Source of the DNA: Actinomycetota bacterium | GTDB taxonomy: Bacteria; Actinomycetota; Actinomycetes; Actinomycetales; Cellulomonadaceae | NCBI GenBank assembly: GCA_018898235.1 | Contig: JAHIJU010000251.1 | Coordinates: 1-6,705, forward strand | Direction of reading: 5' to 3' | DNA length: 6,705 bases | In this document: positions 5,361 to 6,705 of the stretch, one piece after another | Layout of the letters: the number at the start of each line of letters is the position of its first letter | Position numbering within the stretch: position 1 is the stretch's first letter | Position numbers and translations under genes: made by a program | Notes under the pieces: generated by a model | What the model saw: the letters and a program-made list of their open reading frames with translations, nothing else | Told to the model about the DNA's origin: nothing | Databases searched by the model: none

Positions 5361-6460
5361 CCGACCTCGCCGCGTTCCCCGAGCCACGGTGCGAGGACGT
5401 CCTCCCGGCCGAGCCAGGGCGTGAGCCCGTCGGAGAGCTCGGCGCGGGTGAGCAGGGAGTCGGTGAACGCGGCCCGGATCCGGGAGTCCTCGTCGCCGAT
5501 ACCGGTGACCACCAGCTCGGTGCGCGGTGCGTCCAGGCCCCACGGACCGAGGTCGCCGATCGACACCTGACCGCCCGACCCCTCCCAGGCGCACAGCGAG
5601 TCGGGCCGGGTCGGCACCCAGAACACGCCGCGGGAGCGCACCCGTCCCCCGCCGAGACGCTCGATGTGCTCGAGCACGCGGTCGGGGTGGAACGGCCGGT
5701 GGCTCCGCAGTGCGATGGTCCACACCCCGTGCTCGGACCGCCGATGCGCTGACGGCACCCGGCGCGGATCGGTGCGCCGATCGGCCCGCACCGTGTCGTG
5801 CACCGAGTCGAAGAGCAGGTCGTCGCTGCGTTCGTCACCGTCGGCGACGCGGCTGCCGTCACCGGCGCGGATGTGGTCGAGCAGGTCCGAGGCCACCGGG
5901 TGGTCCTGGGGGCGGGATGCGACCTGGACGACGTCGGCGTGCGCGAGCTGGGCGGCGAGGGCCTCGCCGACGCTGCGCCGGTCCTCCTCGCCGAACGCCA
6001 GGCCGCGCTCGTCGAGCAGGTCGTCACCGAGCAGGTCGTCGACCAGGCCCGCGAGGTCGACGGCGACGACCGCGGCACTCAGCCGCAGGTGCTCGAGCTG
6101 TTCGCCGGGTTCGGTGCGGGCGGCCAGGGCGCGGGTGACCGGCAGCGAGTCGGCGGTGACCGGCAGCGCGAGCACGATGGCGTCCCAGCGGCCGTCGGCC
6201 GCGAGACGGGCGAGCGTGGGCACGGCGTCCTCGCGGACCGCGCACGAGACGCAGCTGTGCTCGAGCGGCACGACGACGTCGTCGACGACACCGGAGGCGT
6301 CCACGACCAGCCGGTGCAGCCCGTCCTCCTCGGGCCGCAGATCGTGACGCAGCACGACCGTGCGGGGGCGGTCCAGCACGGCGCTCAGGATCGCGGTCTC
6401 CCGACGCACGGGGTCGATGGTGGCCAGGACGGCCAAGGGGGTCAGCGGGCTCAGGGACAT
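5357..6460 (-). CDS. CobW-like protein lacking the GTPase P-loop (Rv0106/Mrf-like)
   Basis: The 367 residues start at ATG 6460, 6 nt after GGAAGG; the open frame upstream is spurious. The COG0523 (CobW) fold is recognisable. CVSCAVREDAVPTL (70-83) replaces the metal-binding CxCC motif. RPFHPDRVLEHIE (255-267) and RSRGVFWVPTRPDSLCAWEG (275-294) mark the CobW C-terminal domain. However, the N-terminal strand reads LAVLATIDPVRRETAIL (9-25) where a G-protein has GxxxxGKT, and the NKxD guanine motif is replaced by VASRPQD (180-186). It is therefore unlikely to be a GTPase. From memory, mycobacterial Rv0106, divergent from an rpmB gene, has the same features. Its relative Mrf is reported to recruit the hibernation factor Mpy to zinc-starved ribosomes. 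The divergent C-minus rpmB and the Fur-family box here agree with that role. The family is secure; the hibernation role is inference. Confidence 0.88.
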   Translation of the reverse strand: MSLSPLTPLAVLATIDPVRRETAILSAVLDRPRTVVLRHDLRPEEDGLHRLVVDASGVVDDVVVPLEHSCVSCAVREDAVPTLARLAADGRWDAIVLALPVTADSLPVTRALAARTEPGEQLEHLRLSAAVVAVDLAGLVDDLLGDDLLDERGLAFGEEDRRSVGEALAAQLAHADVVQVASRPQDHPVASDLLDHIRAGDGSRVADGDERSDDLLFDSVHDTVRADRRTDPRRVPSAHRRSEHGVWTIALRSHRPFHPDRVLEHIERLGGGRVRSRGVFWVPTRPDSLCAWEGSGGQVSIGDLGPWGLDAPRTELVVTGIGDEDSRIRAAFTDSLLTRAELSDGLTPWLGREDVLAPWLGERGEVG

Positions 6461-6502
6461 GGACGACCTTCCGGTGCAGCCGGGCGGGGGTGGACGGGTC
6501 GA

Positions 6503-6532
6503 TTGACGCGAACGATTCTCATTATCTATTAT
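6503..6532 (+). promoter_or_regulatory. Promoter of rpmB (TTGACG-18-TATTAT)
   Basis: TTGACG (6503-6508) and TATTAT (6527-6532) are 18 nt apart and close to the sigma-70 consensus. Transcription would start near 6539, giving a leader of about 34 nt. This is the most AT-rich patch in the window. Minus-strand hexamers in the same patch (such as GATAAT, 6526-6521) could serve the CobW-like gene, but no -35 is clear there. Confidence 0.7.
6508..6526. promoter_or_regulatory. Fur-family operator, probably a Zur box
   Basis: Read on the minus strand the site is GATAATGAGAATCGTTCGC. By my alignment it matches the classical 19-bp Fur box GATAATGATAATCATTATC at 15 of 19 positions, with one well-kept and one degenerate half. 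It occupies almost exactly the spacer of the rpmB promoter, so a bound repressor would exclude RNA polymerase. Zur rather than Fur is inferred from the targets: a zinc-free L28 and a CobW-like gene, both classic members of actinobacterial Zur regulons. Confidence 0.65.
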
Positions 6533-6572
6533 GCCACGACCGACTCCTCCCCCACGAGCCCATGAGGTGCCC

Positions 6573-6705
6573 ATGTCCCGCAGATGCCAGGTGCTCGGCA
6601 CCGAGCCGGCGTTCGGCCGCTCGGTGTCGCACTCCCACGTGCGCAGCCGACGACGCTTCGACCCCAACGTCCAGCACAAGCGGTACTGGGTCCCCTCGCT
6701 GCGCA
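6573..6705 (+). CDS. rpmB: Ribosomal protein L28, zinc-independent (C-minus) type, 3' end outside window
   Basis: The first 44 residues are visible. The L28 pattern is clear: CQVLGTEPAFG (5-15), SVSHSHVRSRRRFDPNVQ (17-34) and KRYWVPSLR (36-44), with basic rRNA-binding stretches. The zinc-binding L28 form carries a CxxC near the N-terminus. Here only Cys5 remains and position 8 is Leu, so this is the paralog used when zinc is scarce. The ATG has GAGG 5 nt upstream (6564-6567). The upstream promoter is overlapped by a Fur-family box, so expression should rise in zinc limitation. In related loci further zinc-free ribosomal genes (rpmG, rpsN) often follow, but the window ends before they could be seen. 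Confidence 0.93.
   Translation, partial: MSRRCQVLGTEPAFGRSVSHSHVRSRRRFDPNVQHKRYWVPSLR

Noticed and set aside
4376..5752. A 458-codon plus-strand open frame spanning the menA end, DUF4229, PLDc_N and the CobW-like gene
   Set aside because: It crosses four recognisable genes in other frames or strands, and its product is low-complexity Arg/Gly/Pro.
6508..6526. Reading the Fur-family box as an iron-responsive DtxR/IdeR site
   Set aside because: It lacks the TTAGGTTAGCCTAACCTAA pattern of DtxR boxes, and the flanking genes are zinc-regulon members.
6461..6679. N-terminal extension of the CobW-like protein to 440 residues
   Set aside because: It would read through the rpmB promoter, the Fur-family box and the start of rpmB. 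ATG 6460 has a good Shine-Dalgarno.
1..6705. CRISPR array, insertion sequence, tRNA or rRNA
   Set aside because: I found no regularly spaced repeats, transposase motifs, terminal repeats or structured RNA gene. Genes fill almost the whole window and no gap exceeds about 115 bp.

Overview
The window comes from a very GC-rich chromosome. Its genes use GTG/ATG starts, several appear leaderless, and a menaquinone pathway pair and an actinobacterial-type zinc-responsive ribosomal-protein locus are present. All of this points to an actinobacterium. I infer a Micrococcales-like (for example Cellulomonas-related) organism, but the sequence alone does not settle the genus. I see no mobile element, CRISPR array, tRNA or rRNA.

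Layout. (1) 1-883, minus strand: most of a DHA2-type (EmrB/QacA-like) multidrug MFS transporter whose C-terminus lies outside the window. A 6-2-6 inverted repeat sits on its start. (2) 929-1258, minus: a small Pro/Ala-rich protein with one C-terminal membrane segment, not recognised. (3) 1340-2425, minus: a lipoprotein of the DUF3048 (YerB) family, ending in a nested hairpin. (4) 2519-4535, plus: menE-menA, overlapping by 17 bp. They encode O-succinylbenzoyl-CoA ligase and DHNA polyprenyltransferase, two steps of menaquinone synthesis. (5) 4604-4972, minus, and 5025-5348, plus: a divergent pair of small two-helix membrane proteins (DUF4229 and PLDc_N families) starting from a 52-bp intergenic region with two apparent leaderless promoters. 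(6) 5357-6460, minus: a CobW/COG0523-like protein that has lost the P-loop and the NKxD motif and resembles mycobacterial Rv0106/Mrf. (7) 6573-6705, plus: the 5' part of rpmB, encoding a cysteine-poor (C-minus, zinc-independent type) ribosomal protein L28.

The most coherent biology is at the right end. The CobW-like gene and the C-minus rpmB diverge from a 112-bp region. This holds an unusually AT-rich, near-consensus promoter (TTGACG-18-TATTAT) whose spacer is filled by a 19-bp Fur-family operator-like site. The arrangement matches Zur-controlled ribosome remodelling under zinc limitation, with swapping of zinc-binding for zinc-free ribosomal proteins. In mycobacteria this is linked to ribosome hibernation.

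A second recurring theme is leaderless translation. menE, the DUF4229 gene and the PLDc_N gene each have a TAnnnT -10 hexamer 6-7 nt before the start codon and no good Shine-Dalgarno. The MFS gene may do the same from an internal GTG. By contrast menA, the DUF3048 gene, the small membrane protein, the CobW-like gene and rpmB have recognisable Shine-Dalgarno sequences.
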